A stretch of 64,000 nucleotides of DNA from CAKOSP01 sp964370755 (lineage in GTDB: Bacteria > Bacillota_I > Bacilli_A > RF39 > UBA660). The translations under genes were made by a program, and so were the position numbers. Numbering within the stretch: position 1 is the stretch's first letter; the number at the start of each line of letters is the position of its first letter. The notes beneath the pieces were generated by a model that did no database searches, was not told where the DNA came from, and saw only the letters and a program-made list of their open reading frames with translations. This document shows positions 24,524 to 33,873 of this stretch, piece after piece. The stretch spans positions 1 to 64,000 of the forward strand of contig CAYJKL010000002.1 of the NCBI GenBank assembly GCA_964370755.1. Reading direction: 5' to 3'.

Positions 24524-26002
24524 TTATATAACAAATGCAATTAATGTATTTGATCCTTTATTAACTATTTTAGTTATAGTATCTCCAAGTTTAAATCTTG
24601 TATTATCTGGCATCATACTTAGTTTTGCTTTTATACCTTCTCCCACTACACTTTCAAGACTTCTTCCAAATATTTCACTTTTCCAAATATTGCTTGGATC
24701 TGTTTCATAGTCTTTCATCAAATAATCAATAAGTTCTTTTGACTGAATTTCTGAACCTATAATAGGTTCAAAAGTTGATTCCACATCTACTCTTACTAAA
24801 TGCACACTGCTCGCTACTGCTTTGAGTTTAATACCATACCTTGTTCCTTGCTTAATTATTTCAGGTGGTGTAAGTTTCATATCACGGGTACCTGGGTACA
24901 TAATTCCGTAACCTGTTGCTTTAGCCATTTTTAGAGCACTTTTTATAGTCTCGTATTCTTCTTTTCCTTCATTGTATCCAGAAAACATTTTTAGAATACT
25001 TGCTTTTGTCATTACAGCTTCACCTAGTGTTTCTTTAAGAATTATATTATATAACTCTTCAGAACTTTCTAAATTAACTGTAATTGTACCTGTTGAAGCA
25101 TCAAGTTGGCTAATATATGATTTATTTATATATTCGCTACTTTCAAAATAAGTTATAATGGTTTCTATATCTTTTACTTTAGTAACACTTACTACACTTT
25201 CTCTCATTATACTTAGATAATGACTTTTTACGTAGTGGTCATTAGATAATATGTGTACCCACTCCGGCATCGAAAATTTAATATCAAGCACTGGAAACTC
25301 ATATAGTGCTTTTTTTAATACTTCCATTATTTCTTTTTCATTCATTTTATCTACGGCAAGTGGCATAACTGGTACACTGTAACGCTCTTCAAGTTCGTTT
25401 GCAAGTTTAATTGTCGTATCACTTCCTGGGTTATTTGAGTTTAATACTACTATAAATGGTTTTCCTATCTCTTGAAGTTCTTCTACTACTTTTACTTCTG
25501 CATCTACATATGCATCACGATTAATATCACCAAATGAACCGTCTGTAGTTACTACTATTCCAATAGTTGCATGATCTTTTATAACCTTCTCAGTACCAAG
25601 TGAAGCAGCCATTTCAAAAGAAATACTTTCCTCATTCCAAGGACTTTTGACCATGCGAGGGTTACCTTCTTCATCTTTAAAACCAGTTGCCTCTGGTATA
25701 ACATAACCAACACAATCTACTAGTTTAATATTCGTTTTAAAATCATCTACTTTAATAACTGCTCCACTTGATGGAACAAATTTAGGTTCAGTAGTCATGA
25801 TTGCTTTACCTTCAGCACTTTGAGGTATTTCATCTAAACATTTTTTTGCCTCATATTCATCTTCAATATTTGGTACTACTAAATTCTCAATAAACCTTTT
25901 GATAAACGTTGATTTACCTGTTCTTACTGCTCCTACTACTCCTAAATATATTTCTCCATTACCTTTTTTAGCAATCGATGAAATTATTTCTTTTTTATCC
26001 AT
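24524..26002 (-). CDS. spoIVA: Stage IV sporulation protein A (coat basement-layer ATPase)
   Basis: SpoIVA polymerises on the forespore surface using ATP and anchors the spore coat. The protein has Walker A GAVRTGKST near residue 24, the conserved QSAEGKAIMTTEPKFVPS segment and DCVGYVIPEATGF, and the C-terminal Phe-rich end close to the normal 492 residues. An in-frame TTG/GTG precede, but the ATG at 26000-26002 gives the usual MDKKEIISSIAKKGNG start. Order spoIVA-hup matches Bacillus subtilis except for the small peptide/RNA locus between them. A mother-cell sigma-E promoter is expected but I could not identify it securely. Confidence 0.96.
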   Translation of the reverse strand: MDKKEIISSIAKKGNGEIYLGVVGAVRTGKSTFIKRFIENLVVPNIEDEYEAKKCLDEIPQSAEGKAIMTTEPKFVPSSGAVIKVDDFKTNIKLVDCVGYVIPEATGFKDEEGNPRMVKSPWNEESISFEMAASLGTEKVIKDHATIGIVVTTDGSFGDINRDAYVDAEVKVVEELQEIGKPFIVVLNSNNPGSDTTIKLANELEERYSVPVMPLAVDKMNEKEIMEVLKKALYEFPVLDIKFSMPEWVHILSNDHYVKSHYLSIMRESVVSVTKVKDIETIITYFESSEYINKSYISQLDASTGTITVNLESSEELYNIILKETLGEAVMTKASILKMFSGYNEGKEEYETIKSALKMAKATGYGIMYPGTRDMKLTPPEIIKQGTRYGIKLKAVASSVHLVRVDVESTFEPIIGSEIQSKELIDYLMKDYETDPSNIWKSEIFGRSLESVVGEGIKAKLSMMPDNTRFKLGDTITKIVNKGSNTLIAFVI

Positions 26003-26041
26003 AAACACCAACTCTTTCTTTTACTACTTAAATATACTCAT

Positions 26042-26067
26042 AAAAAAAAGAATATATTACATATTCT
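26042..26067 (-). terminator. Terminator of the 866-residue surface protein gene
   Basis: AGAATAT and ATATTCT pair around a five-base loop and are followed on the minus strand by eight T, shortly after the stop codon at 26078. Confidence 0.82.
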
Positions 26068-26077
26068 CTTTAATTTA

Positions 26078-28678
26078 TTATGGAATGTTACTTACTATTG
26101 ATTCGTACATTGTGATTGCAAACCTTGATGAATGGTGACCATCAGCTTGTCCCGTAAATAGTGTATATGAGAAAACTCCATTTGCATCTGTATTTGAGAA
26201 GAATAAGCTTCCACCTCTATATATCCAGTGGTATCCATAGTAGGATGCTGAAAATCTTGGATCTCCTAAATATCTATCTTCATAATAATAAATCGTTTCA
26301 GTAAGTGCATCACCTTTAATTGGTGAAACATCTCCTAATGTATATTTTCCACTAGGGTATACATTTATATATCTTCCTTCTGGCATTGTTGTAAACCCTG
26401 ATTGATCTGGAATAAATTGACCACTTGAATCTAATAATATTCCCATTACCCTATCAAATGTTCCACCTACCATATCATATACTCCGTAAATATTACCTGT
26501 TGTTGATGCTCCCATTCCGTAATATGTATCGTATTTATTAGTGTAACATGTTGCTGTTGTACTTCCTTGATGTGGTGTTGATCCACCAATACCTGTTATA
26601 TATGTACTACAGTTGTTAATATAAATTTCTTTATTTGCACCTGTATAATCAGTATTACCATATTTACCATATTTAGATTGTGATAAATACGCTATTGCTC
26701 CCCACTCAGTATTTTTAATAAGGTGGGCATCTACGTATCCAACATAACCATAGTTATTATATCCATTAACTCCATTCATTAAATCTTGAACATAATTAAA
26801 TGTTGCTGAAATACTCATATTTATCATTGGTCTTACATTTGGTTTAGAATACAGTATATCCCCTACTTTAGATGCTTCGAATTTTGCAACCCAGAAACCT
26901 TTTGTTTCAGTATTTTCAGAGTTTCCTCTTGTTGCTGGATCGTCACATGAATTACCCCAACAAAATGCTGATGATGTATAATAATTTTCTGCATAGTTTC
27001 CAGTATATGTTCCTGAGCCATTATCTATTTGATCTGGACCAATAAATTTAATATCCATAGCTCCAGGAGTCACTGTACTTACTGAGCTACCACCATATCC
27101 TTGTACTCCATATTGATCTTTAATCGTATATGAATACCTTGGAATCCAAACTAGCATAGATGTCATATGATTCATCTCTACTGGTGTCCCTGGTTCTGCA
27201 TCTACATAAAAATCTTTCATAGAATTTATAACTGATGCTGCATTTGCCCATTTTATTTCTGAGTAATCATACCACTCACCATTAACTACATCTGCTTTTT
27301 CCCATTTATCTATGTAGTCATTGTAAGATATTGGAATTAAACCATCAATAATTTCTGGAGTTGAACCATTAAGAGTTTCATCTTTGTATAATTCGCCTTC
27401 TTGATATATATATTCAAGATTAAATATAAGTTCATTACTCGTTATAGTACTATCACCATTATATTCTATATAAAATGTTGACACTGTACCAGGTTCAAAT
27501 TCGTGATATAAACTCATTCCTGTTGTAAGAATTTTTATACCTAGCGTATTTGCTAGTTCTTCCATATTTTTCAAATAATAATAATTTGCTGTTGTATTTT
27601 CAATTGTTACTTCATATCTAAATGTTGAAACTCCAGCTGGTAAATTTAAGTGTACATTAGTTGATGTATCTGTAAATGATGCAGGTGATACTTCGGTTAC
27701 ACCACTTGAATTTCCCACTAAGTTTATTGCAGTTACTTTAATTCCTTCTGCTTCTGGTTTTTCTACTAAGATAAAGTCATCAATAGTAATTACGTCACTA
27801 GGGTTAGTTTTATAGAAAATATATGTTATTGTTTCGTTTTTTTCTACTTTGAACTCAATTTCATTTATATAACCATTACTTCCAACACTTTCATTATAGT
27901 AATCACCTTTAGCAATATGAAGTTTATCTGAGTTCCATCTTAAGAAAAAACTTTTTGCTCTATAAGAATAGTTACTAACTACTATTTTTTCATAATCTGC
28001 GTATGATTCATGAGTTATTACTACATCTTCTTCTGATAATTCGCCTTTTTTCAGATGAAATTCTCCAGTTAAAGTTTTTTCGTATGGAGATGATGACTTA
28101 GCAGTTATACTTACATCTACATTATCAGGTATTACACCATCTGCTGCCTCAATTAGAAAGAAATGATTTAAACTAGTGTTTCCATTAACCCATGTATAAC
28201 CTCTATTATTACAAGTGTCTTCATCAAGTAAACTTGTGTCTACTCCATCAGTTGTATCATTTCTACACACAAGAATTTTTTCAAGACTTCCAGAATATTT
28301 ATTACTTCCACTTGCATTTACATTACAAGATAAATTACCTGTTGAGTCGCTTGTTACAGTACACTCAATGTTGTAATTTATTGCTTCTTCTGAAACTGAT
28401 AGTTCATCTTTGAAGTTTGATAACTCAAAGTATACTGCTCCACCATCCCAGTTATTATCTACATTTACTCCGTCATCAAGATGAGCACTTGTAAAATAGA
28501 AGTTTTGGGATTCTAGATACTGCTCCCAAACTATATTTCCTACGTATTTAGCAAAAGAAAAGACAGATACGCCAATAAATATTATTGCTATTATCATTAA
28601 GAATAATACGTTCGCTTTTCTTAAATTTAAATTTTTAAAGATTTTATTGTTTTTGAATTTTAATTTAAACTTCTTCAT
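26078..28678 (-). CDS. Large surface protein with SipW/TasA-like start and C-terminal FGE-like domain
   Basis: The 866-residue protein has a basic start and one membrane segment (about 22-45, VLFLMIIAIIFIGVSVFSFA) followed by SFAKYV...FYFTSAHLDDG, the arrangement seen in exported TasA-like proteins. Several beta-sandwich segments follow. The C-terminal third has TSMLVWIPRYSYTI, GFWVAKFEAS, NTEWGAIAYLSQSKYG, GNIYGVYDMVGG and WIYRGGSLFFS, marks of a formylglycine-generating-enzyme/C-type-lectin-like fold widespread in gut Firmicutes; catalytic cysteines of true FGE are not evident, so a binding role is more likely. Start has GAGAGGAC. It begins 12 bases after the 1166-residue gene and is cotranscribed with it. 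Confidence 0.83.
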   Translation of the reverse strand: MKKFKLKFKNNKIFKNLNLRKANVLFLMIIAIIFIGVSVFSFAKYVGNIVWEQYLESQNFYFTSAHLDDGVNVDNNWDGGAVYFELSNFKDELSVSEEAINYNIECTVTSDSTGNLSCNVNASGSNKYSGSLEKILVCRNDTTDGVDTSLLDEDTCNNRGYTWVNGNTSLNHFFLIEAADGVIPDNVDVSITAKSSSPYEKTLTGEFHLKKGELSEEDVVITHESYADYEKIVVSNYSYRAKSFFLRWNSDKLHIAKGDYYNESVGSNGYINEIEFKVEKNETITYIFYKTNPSDVITIDDFILVEKPEAEGIKVTAINLVGNSSGVTEVSPASFTDTSTNVHLNLPAGVSTFRYEVTIENTTANYYYLKNMEELANTLGIKILTTGMSLYHEFEPGTVSTFYIEYNGDSTITSNELIFNLEYIYQEGELYKDETLNGSTPEIIDGLIPISYNDYIDKWEKADVVNGEWYDYSEIKWANAASVINSMKDFYVDAEPGTPVEMNHMTSMLVWIPRYSYTIKDQYGVQGYGGSSVSTVTPGAMDIKFIGPDQIDNGSGTYTGNYAENYYTSSAFCWGNSCDDPATRGNSENTETKGFWVAKFEASKVGDILYSKPNVRPMINMSISATFNYVQDLMNGVNGYNNYGYVGYVDAHLIKNTEWGAIAYLSQSKYGKYGNTDYTGANKEIYINNCSTYITGIGGSTPHQGSTTATCYTNKYDTYYGMGASTTGNIYGVYDMVGGTFDRVMGILLDSSGQFIPDQSGFTTMPEGRYINVYPSGKYTLGDVSPIKGDALTETIYYYEDRYLGDPRFSASYYGYHWIYRGGSLFFSNTDANGVFSYTLFTGQADGHHSSRFAITMYESIVSNIP

Positions 28679-28689
28679 ATCTGTCCTCT

Positions 28690-31600
28690 CTACTTAACTA
28701 CGAAATTTTTCTCTATTGATGATATTAATGTATCTCCATCATAACTATCAATAATGAATTTATAACCTTGCTTTTCTAAACTAGTTAAATCTAGTTCAAA
28801 ATTAAAGTTATTTGAATCTACTAAGTATTTATTTGCTTCACTTGTAGTGTCTAAACTTCCTACTATGTAATCATTTAAATTAATAAGTGAATATGTTTGA
28901 CTAGCTGCATTAAATTCATCTTTTTTATAAAGTGATATTCTAACATTTGATGTCGTTAGACCAGTTACTGCTGATGAAATATTTATTATTTCTGTTTCAT
29001 TTTCACTATTTAAAATTGGATCATTATTTATAATTGCTCTAAATGAGTAATTACTACTTTCTGCACTTTTAGTTACTGTAAGTGGAATACTATCTTCTGC
29101 TAAGTAATTCCCCATATGCTCTGTATATGAAATATAACTTGTCATTACTAAATTATATCTTCCTTCTTCTAAAAACGAGTCTGTTTTATATGCATGTAGC
29201 TCAATATTTTTATTTATCTCTTGTATACCTGTATTTAGGTTTACTATAAATTCTCCATTTTCATTTGGATAATATGATTCTCCATCTATTTTTAATATTA
29301 AATTATTAAGCTTAGCTCTAGGAACTGTTTCGTCATAATCATCGTATAACTTAAATTTTAAATATATGTCCTGTTCTTCAATAAATGTATCAAATATATT
29401 ATAACTTCCATTTGCTTTGTAAGTTACTCCTGTATTTACATTTATATTAGTTATTGAATCAGAATTATATTTTAAATATACACTACTAGTTGCGCTTCCT
29501 ATAAACATACTTGCATCAGTATTATGATATACATTAAATGGTTTAACACTTGATGCTGCGGTTTCCCTAATTGCAGTATCTGATGCATCAATTGCTTCTA
29601 GCCATACTCTAATGTCTGTTAAATGTGATGTCATTAGTGCTGCATCAAAATTTATTGTTATTGTAAAGTTTTCTACAATATTAGTACCATTATCATAGTC
29701 TCTTTCAGCGTAATATTCACCTTTTGTACCTAGTTTATTAAACTGTGTAAACATTATACTCTCGCCATCACTTGATTTAATTTTATAATCATACTTACTT
29801 CCTGTTATGTTATCAGTAATAATTATTACAGTTCCTCCTGGAAGTTGTTTATTAAAATTAATTGTGTGTCTTATAGCTGGAAGGGATTCAGTTGGTATAT
29901 TATATAAATAATTTAATCTAACTGATGAATTACTTGTTACATTTAGTATATCACCAACAGTATAAGCTCCGTTTAAACCAGCGTCAATTGAATTTAAAAA
30001 GTATCCTTCAAATGTGATCATATCACTATTTAAAAATGATATGTTTCCACTTCTATCCATTGCTCTTGCATATAATATATTATTTCCTACCGGACTTATA
30101 GAAAAGTCTCCAGTATAATTTATCCAGCTTGCTTCATTTAAATTACTTAATTCATCTTTACTCATTGTATCATTACTTAAATAGTAAGATATTTCATCAA
30201 TGCCTGAATTTTCATCAGTTGCTGTAATTTTAAAATCAGCGTTATCTTCCATATATATTTCAGTTACATCTTTTCTGTAACTATCCCATACATTACCACT
30301 AAATTCTAAACTAGCTGTAGGAGCATTTTTGTCAATAACGATTCTATCAGTACTCATATATTTAATATCACCACTATACGTAGTAAGTTTTACATATACA
30401 GTATACGCACCTTCATCACTTAATTTAAGTGATGCCTCATAAGGCAACCATGAAGCTGCCTCTAACATTGTTTCATCATAATTAATATCTTCATAACTTA
30501 TAAAGTACTCAACATTTTCAAGTGTATAAACATAAGCTGAAGAAGTTACCGCAACTGTTATTTCATCATTATAATATACAAAATCATTATTAGATGCAAG
30601 TTTATTCCAAGACTTACTACCAATTCTTATATCAACTAAATTTACTTCATTTACAAAATATAGTTCTGGAAGTAAGTTTTCATTATATACCCAAACATCT
30701 TCAGTTTTATCTACTACTTTATTAAAGTCTCCAAACATTAAACTATCAAAATTTTCTCTCGTGAATGTTGTATCTAATAATAATATATTTTCATTTTCCT
30801 CAGTACTGCTATTATATACGTTTTCTAGTGTTGTGTCTTCATAATTGTTTAAAACTATAACTCCGTCACTTTTATTAAATGAATTACTTACCGTTACTAC
30901 ACTATCTTCGTTAACTGTACCTATAAATGAACTTTCATTTACAAGTGTTCCACTGTTATATGTATTATCTATAGTTACTGTTCCTTTTGAAACACTTCCT
31001 ACTATTGCATTTGAGTAAACATCTCCACTAACACTACCTGTGTTATATGAATTTTTTATACTTACATCACCAGTAACATTACCAATAAATCCACTTGATG
31101 ATATAATATTATCTACTTTTACATCAGTAACTACATTTCTTATATCAGTGTTTTTTGCAGTATTTAAAAGTCCACTTGATGATGATAATTTATATACTGT
31201 TTCATATTCTAAATTAATTAAAGATATATTTCTTTCTTTTGTATCTGCTCCAATATAAAGGGTCGTTTCATTAATTTGTGTATTACCTAAATCTACACTA
31301 AAAGCTCCAAGAGGAACACTTATATCATTTATTTTTATTTCATAATTTAATTCTTCTTTATCACTAACTACATAATCACCACTTATACTTGATGAGATTA
31401 TATCTTCATTTAAATAACTATTGTCAAATATTTTAATTGTTCTTTCTTCTAAACCAGTTGTTAAATTTATATTTTCATGTTTCTTAACATCAGTTTTATT
31501 TTCAACGGCACCACTAGATACTGCATATCCATTAATAAATACATCTTCAATTTTACTATCACTACTATTTATTGCAAGTCCTGCTACATTGTCTTTACCA

Positions 31601-32190
31601 AGTACAAGCATATTTTCAATAAATATATTTTCAATTGTACCACTTAGATTATCAAAAAGTGCTAAAGATTCGTTACTTGCACTTGTTATATACATTCCGT
31701 AAATTGAGTAAAAAGATCCATCTAGGTTACCTTTGAAATTTTCAATGCTTCCTTCAAAAGAATTTACTACTACCTCGCTTGATGCACTATACTCTTTATC
31801 TGTATATACCTCATTTGTATATTTTTTTATATAGTATTCTTCTTCTAAAGACATGTATTTAACACCTGAATTTTCATAAACGAAATATCCGTTGTTAAGT
31901 ATAATATCATTACCTAGTTTAAAATATACTCCACTGTAATCAGTTGATTTTAGTTCTTCTGCAAAATACGCAAATTCTGCTCCACTAGTAATCATATATG
32001 GATCATCTTTTGACCCTGTTCCTGAATTATAACTTTCTGCAATTGAACCATCCCATACGGGTAGATTTCCTGGAAGTGCCCACTGATTGGCAAACCTTGA
32101 TAACGTCGGTGTTGCAAATGATACAATCGCAACAAGTACTAAAACACTAATTAAAACTTTTTTTCTATTTAATTTCTTTAATTTTCTCAC
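28690..32190 (-). CDS. Large surface protein with beta-helix and Ig-like repeats
   Basis: 1166 residues. A basic start and one membrane segment (about 12-32) are followed by NQWALPGNLPVWDG and GTGSKDDPYMITSGAEFAYFAEEL, the typical entry to GLUG-like parallel beta-helix regions, with repeated NSFNKSDGVIVLNN/TYNSGTLVNESSF units to about residue 520. Then come Ig-like domains (TVYVKLTTYSGDIKY, DKNAPTASLEFSG, DENSGIDEISYYLS). No sortase motif is present. The start codon is GTG with AGGAG upstream; no better ATG exists. It probably forms a rod displaying the envelope surface; ligand unknown. Confidence 0.82.
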   Translation of the reverse strand: MRKLKKLNRKKVLISVLVLVAIVSFATPTLSRFANQWALPGNLPVWDGSIAESYNSGTGSKDDPYMITSGAEFAYFAEELKSTDYSGVYFKLGNDIILNNGYFVYENSGVKYMSLEEEYYIKKYTNEVYTDKEYSASSEVVVNSFEGSIENFKGNLDGSFYSIYGMYITSASNESLALFDNLSGTIENIFIENMLVLGKDNVAGLAINSSDSKIEDVFINGYAVSSGAVENKTDVKKHENINLTTGLEERTIKIFDNSYLNEDIISSSISGDYVVSDKEELNYEIKINDISVPLGAFSVDLGNTQINETTLYIGADTKERNISLINLEYETVYKLSSSSGLLNTAKNTDIRNVVTDVKVDNIISSSGFIGNVTGDVSIKNSYNTGSVSGDVYSNAIVGSVSKGTVTIDNTYNSGTLVNESSFIGTVNEDSVVTVSNSFNKSDGVIVLNNYEDTTLENVYNSSTEENENILLLDTTFTRENFDSLMFGDFNKVVDKTEDVWVYNENLLPELYFVNEVNLVDIRIGSKSWNKLASNNDFVYYNDEITVAVTSSAYVYTLENVEYFISYEDINYDETMLEAASWLPYEASLKLSDEGAYTVYVKLTTYSGDIKYMSTDRIVIDKNAPTASLEFSGNVWDSYRKDVTEIYMEDNADFKITATDENSGIDEISYYLSNDTMSKDELSNLNEASWINYTGDFSISPVGNNILYARAMDRSGNISFLNSDMITFEGYFLNSIDAGLNGAYTVGDILNVTSNSSVRLNYLYNIPTESLPAIRHTINFNKQLPGGTVIIITDNITGSKYDYKIKSSDGESIMFTQFNKLGTKGEYYAERDYDNGTNIVENFTITINFDAALMTSHLTDIRVWLEAIDASDTAIRETAASSVKPFNVYHNTDASMFIGSATSSVYLKYNSDSITNINVNTGVTYKANGSYNIFDTFIEEQDIYLKFKLYDDYDETVPRAKLNNLILKIDGESYYPNENGEFIVNLNTGIQEINKNIELHAYKTDSFLEEGRYNLVMTSYISYTEHMGNYLAEDSIPLTVTKSAESSNYSFRAIINNDPILNSENETEIINISSAVTGLTTSNVRISLYKKDEFNAASQTYSLINLNDYIVGSLDTTSEANKYLVDSNNFNFELDLTSLEKQGYKFIIDSYDGDTLISSIEKNFVVK

Positions 32191-32236
32191 AATAGCCTAC
32201 TCCTATAATTAATATAATTGTATCACACTTTTTGAC

Positions 32237-32265
32237 AAAAAAAAACAAATTAATTGAAATTAATT
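32237..32265 (-). terminator. Terminator downstream of the 470-residue surface protein gene
   Basis: AATTAAT and ATTAATT pair around a tetraloop and are followed on the minus strand by TGTTTTTTTTT. It lies about 100 bases past the stop codon, beyond the GC-rich hairpin. Confidence 0.8.
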
Positions 32266-32318
32266 CATCTTTTACAAATATGCTATGATTATTTACATTT
32301 ATTATGTTAACAACTGCG

Positions 32319-32355
32319 GGTGGCGGCCAGACATTCGCCTGGCAAGTTCGCCACC
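32319..32355 (-). other. GC-rich two-tier hairpin directly after a surface-protein gene
   Basis: GGTGGCG (32319-32325) pairs with CGCCACC (32349-32355), and inside it GCCAGAC (32326-32332) pairs with GCCTGGC (32337-32343) around a four-base loop (one wobble on the minus strand). The element starts 11 bases past the stop codon at 32367. The whole stretch is very GC-rich against an AT-rich genome and has no T run, so it is not a plain terminator. In diversity-generating retroelements a 7-10-bp stem with a four-base loop directly downstream of the variable repeat aids homing; that is the comparison drawn here. Confidence 0.6.
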
Positions 32356-32366
32356 TTGCTCCGGTT

Positions 32367-33779
32367 TTAGCCTACGATGAACGGATCAGCAGAGCTTCCC
32401 GTTCCACCTAAAATTTTTGTAGAAGAGCTCAGATACATGACAGGGAGAACCACATAGCCAAATCCCACTTCGTTGTTAATCGCATAGCCGCTATAGTTCA
32501 CATACCACGAAGACGAAGAAGTAGACGCTCTATGCGAAATTGTCCAGCAATTACTTCCTAAAAACATCCAATTGTTAGCTGGAATATTGTATGTTTTATA
32601 ATCATATAAATCTGTTGTCCAAGCGATACTATAAGCTGCGTACCCATAATCACTCGGGTACATTAAACCAATATTTTCTACTGTAGTTGTTGCATATAAA
32701 TTATTATAACTTGTATTACTTTTTTCTGCTGTTAAGTGCTCTTTTGCTGTCATTCGATAATCACTTGTACTACCCAAATTCCAAGTAGTTTCCATTATCA
32801 TACTTTGATAACTTGCTGGTATTGTATTATAAAAATCATTATTAAGGTACGTATTTAAACTTGAATTTACCCAATCATTCACATCGCCACTATCCCAAGC
32901 CATATTCGCTATAAACGTGTTTCTAATAAGTTTCATTTCATAACCATTTCCATTATCAAAGTAACCTATTATTCTGTATATATTATCTGCAGGACATGGT
33001 GATACATCACTTCCAAAACACACGTAGTTATTTGCTACTACTGCGTTTGACCCTGAATATCTATAACTATTATCATTTGCTCCATTTTCGAGATTTGAAT
33101 CGTGATAAAATAAACCATTTGTATCATTGTGAGATGCGATTAAAGTTTCTGCTCCAGTTAATTCTATTTTTTCATTTTGAAGTATAAACTCTGCATCAAG
33201 TGTCTTTCCTTCATTAAGAGCTTGATTAGTTGTTAGGTTTACGAATGTGATTTCTGCTTCCCACTCTTGCGTAGTTGTTGTGTTTCCGCTTATTTCGTAG
33301 TCTTCAGATACTTTTATTAGACCTTTATATTCAGTTATGTCATATATTCCAGGAGATACTGCGGTAAGACCTGATAGAGTTACTGCTGCACCATCTGGGT
33401 CTGTAATACTTAAAAGTATTTCCGGTGTTTTAGCAGCTGTTGTATAAACAAATGTGTTTGCCGCTATATCAAAATATATATTGTAGTTGTCTGTTGCGTT
33501 TGCTACATTAGTTCCAAGTGTAAGCGTTGCGCTTGATGTAGTAGACCCTGATACATTACCTCCACCTTCAGCAAGTGTTGTTTCATTTAGTTCTAAGTTA
33601 ATTGCTGTTCCTTCAGTAAATGTAAGTTTAGTAGTCTGCCCACTTGCTACATTTACATCAGTGTTTGCTGCAGGTCCTGCTCCTCCTGCGAAAAAAGCGT
33701 ATGATAAACTAGTTGTCAAAACTAATAGACTTGCTACTAGAACAATCATTCTTGTTTTTGATTTTCTTTTTAGTTCCAT
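32367..33779 (-). CDS. Surface protein with TasA-like N-terminus and DUF6273-like C-terminal variable module
   Basis: The 470 residues begin with a signal-like segment (about 10-30) ending SYAFFAGG, as in TasA/camelysin relatives, then Thr/Ser-rich beta domains to about 220. The C-terminal domain has IYRIIGYFDNGNGYEMKLIRN, WDSGDVNDWVNSSLNTYLN and ends NCWTISHRASTSSSSWYVNY...LPVMYLSSS...GGTGSSADPFIVG. The last 50-60 codons are unlike the rest: TCG, GCG, GGC, CCG, CTC and GTC codons are frequent, then a GC-rich hairpin follows. This 3' end may be a laterally copied variable region. A strong promoter with an overlapping palindrome lies upstream; start has AAAGGAGAT. Confidence 0.85.
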   Translation of the reverse strand: MELKRKSKTRMIVLVASLLVLTTSLSYAFFAGGAGPAANTDVNVASGQTTKLTFTEGTAINLELNETTLAEGGGNVSGSTTSSATLTLGTNVANATDNYNIYFDIAANTFVYTTAAKTPEILLSITDPDGAAVTLSGLTAVSPGIYDITEYKGLIKVSEDYEISGNTTTTQEWEAEITFVNLTTNQALNEGKTLDAEFILQNEKIELTGAETLIASHNDTNGLFYHDSNLENGANDNSYRYSGSNAVVANNYVCFGSDVSPCPADNIYRIIGYFDNGNGYEMKLIRNTFIANMAWDSGDVNDWVNSSLNTYLNNDFYNTIPASYQSMIMETTWNLGSTSDYRMTAKEHLTAEKSNTSYNNLYATTTVENIGLMYPSDYGYAAYSIAWTTDLYDYKTYNIPANNWMFLGSNCWTISHRASTSSSSWYVNYSGYAINNEVGFGYVVLPVMYLSSSTKILGGTGSSADPFIVG

Positions 33780-33797
33780 TTTATATCTCCTTTACTA

Positions 33798-33813
33798 TGT
33801 TATAACTATAACA
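33798..33813. promoter_or_regulatory. Palindrome over a -10 element, candidate operator
   Basis: TGTTATA-AC-TATAACA is a perfect inverted repeat covering the -10 of the 470-residue surface protein gene. A regulator dimer binding here would block RNA polymerase. Confidence 0.45.
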
Positions 33814-33833
33814 TTTAACTTTGTTTTTTTCAA
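33805..33833 (-). promoter_or_regulatory. Promoter of the 470-residue surface protein gene
   Basis: On the minus strand TTGAAA (33828-33833), a 17-base spacer ending TGT, and TATAGT (33805-33810), about 25 bases before the start codon. Confidence 0.75.
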
Positions 33834-33842
33834 GTATTTTAC

Positions 33843-33872
33843 AAAAAAATAATACACATAACATGTATTATT
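33843..33872 (-). terminator. Terminator of the YibE/F-linked gene group
   Basis: AATAATACA and TGTATTATT form a nine-pair stem with a seven-base loop, followed by TTTTTG on the minus strand, just past the stop codon at 33874. Confidence 0.82.
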
Positions 33873-33873
33873 T

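Noticed and set aside
26078..28678. The FGE-like end of the 866-residue protein as a second DGR variable region
   Set aside because: Its 3' end has the same AT-rich codon use as its neighbours and only a normal terminator follows, unlike the 32367-33779 gene.
32310..32370. Integron attC site after the surface-protein gene
   Set aside because: GC-rich and folded, but the conserved GTTRRRY and RYYYAAC core sites are not present at its ends, and no integrase is seen.
33487..33852. Plus-strand ORF of 121 codons over the surface-protein 5' end
   Set aside because: Shadow of the minus-strand coding sequence, composed of Ser/Val-rich translation of complementary codons; no supporting signals.
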